IMG/VR virus record: IMGVR_UViG_3300025108_000146
Span: 1-38,732 of that record
Origin: a virus
Length of the DNA: 38,732 nt
Direction: 5' to 3' (one strand)
The notes under the pieces were generated by a model, which did not search any database, had not been told where the DNA came from, and was given only the letters and a program-made list of their open reading frames with translations. The position numbers and the translations under genes are program-made. The first letter of the stretch is position 1, and every line of letters starts with the position of its first letter. Shown in pieces: positions 38,530 to 38,732 of the stretch.

Positions 38530-38732
38530 ATGTTTAAAACATTAAATCATAATGGCAATAGTTTTGAATTTCCTGATAATGAAAAAGGAAAAAATGATTA
38601 TGAAGCTTTTATTGCTAAATTTCCTGATGCTACAGAGGTAGCAATTACCCCCGATCCCGACGAAGAGGGAAAGGAAACCCCTTCACAGGAGACAGTGGAT
38701 GCAACTGTGGAGGTAAGCGATACGGCATCCAA
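38530..38732 (+). CDS. Partial protein, start of a large virion gene, runs off the window
   Basis: ATG at 38530 opens MFKTLNHNGNSFEFPDNEKG, followed by KNDYEAFIAKFPDATEV and a Pro/Glu/Asp/Thr-rich linker (TPDPDEEGKETPSQETVDAT). The first 35 residues look like a small folded head domain, and the linker is probably disordered. Within the linker the DNA becomes much richer in G+C than the preceding gene. Following an internal virion protein, it is plausibly the start of a very large internal or tail-tip protein; the rest is needed to identify it. Confidence 0.6.
   Translation, partial: MFKTLNHNGNSFEFPDNEKGKNDYEAFIAKFPDATEVAITPDPDEEGKETPSQETVDATVEVSDTAS

Overview
This window is a stretch of a tailed double-stranded DNA phage genome, most likely a podovirus-like phage of a marine Bacteroidetes (flavobacterial) host. 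The DNA is AT-rich, genes are packed with 1-20 nt gaps or overlapping starts and stops, and almost no start has a Shine-Dalgarno sequence. Starts instead follow A/T-rich leaders, as is usual in Bacteroidetes. The virion module (terminase, portal of about 800 residues, scaffold-like protein, capsid protein of about 480 residues, connector proteins and a very large tail-stabilisation protein) resembles that of crAss-like phages and related Cellulophaga podoviruses. I infer this from recalled protein features, not from a search. No tRNA, rRNA, CRISPR array or insertion sequence was seen.

Region 1 (1-3259, minus strand) is an island of about fifteen very small genes, mostly 40-110 codons. Only one, a partial KTSC-domain gene at the left edge, has a recognisable family. 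Eight copies of a strikingly regular 33-nt bipartite element lie in this island, usually 12-27 nt before a start codon, so most minigenes or small operons appear to carry their own promoter-like site. Several copies also contain the stop codon of the preceding gene. Region 2 (3260-3628) is the divergent intergenic region between the minus-strand island and the plus-strand genes. It holds extra half-copies of the element, a relic of a deleted minigene, and a stem-loop whose sister copy lies at 2034-2082.

Region 3 (3629-13265, plus) begins with small proteins, including a lipoprotein gene nested out of frame in its neighbour. It continues with two fibre-plus-tip cassettes (4390-6814 and 6842-12060), two small proteins of a type common beside marine phage fibres, and a two-helix membrane protein. 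Region 4 (13315-18415) carries groEL and groES (in reversed order), a possible winged-helix protein, several small conserved phage proteins, a HExxH protein and a three-helix holin. Region 5 (18441-24372) leads through a protein with two GroES-like halves and a small terminase candidate to the large terminase and portal.

Region 6 (24404-38732) is the head and tail module: scaffold-like protein, major capsid protein followed by a strong terminator, connector/ring proteins, a 1440-residue stabilisation protein plus a companion, a GNAT acetyltransferase and presumed internal virion proteins. The last gene runs off the right edge. The phage chaperonin genes probably help fold virion proteins such as the capsid protein or long fibres, the fibres and tips bind the host surface, and the holin and lipoprotein are lysis candidates. 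No endolysin, replication gene or RNA polymerase is visible, so those must lie outside the window.
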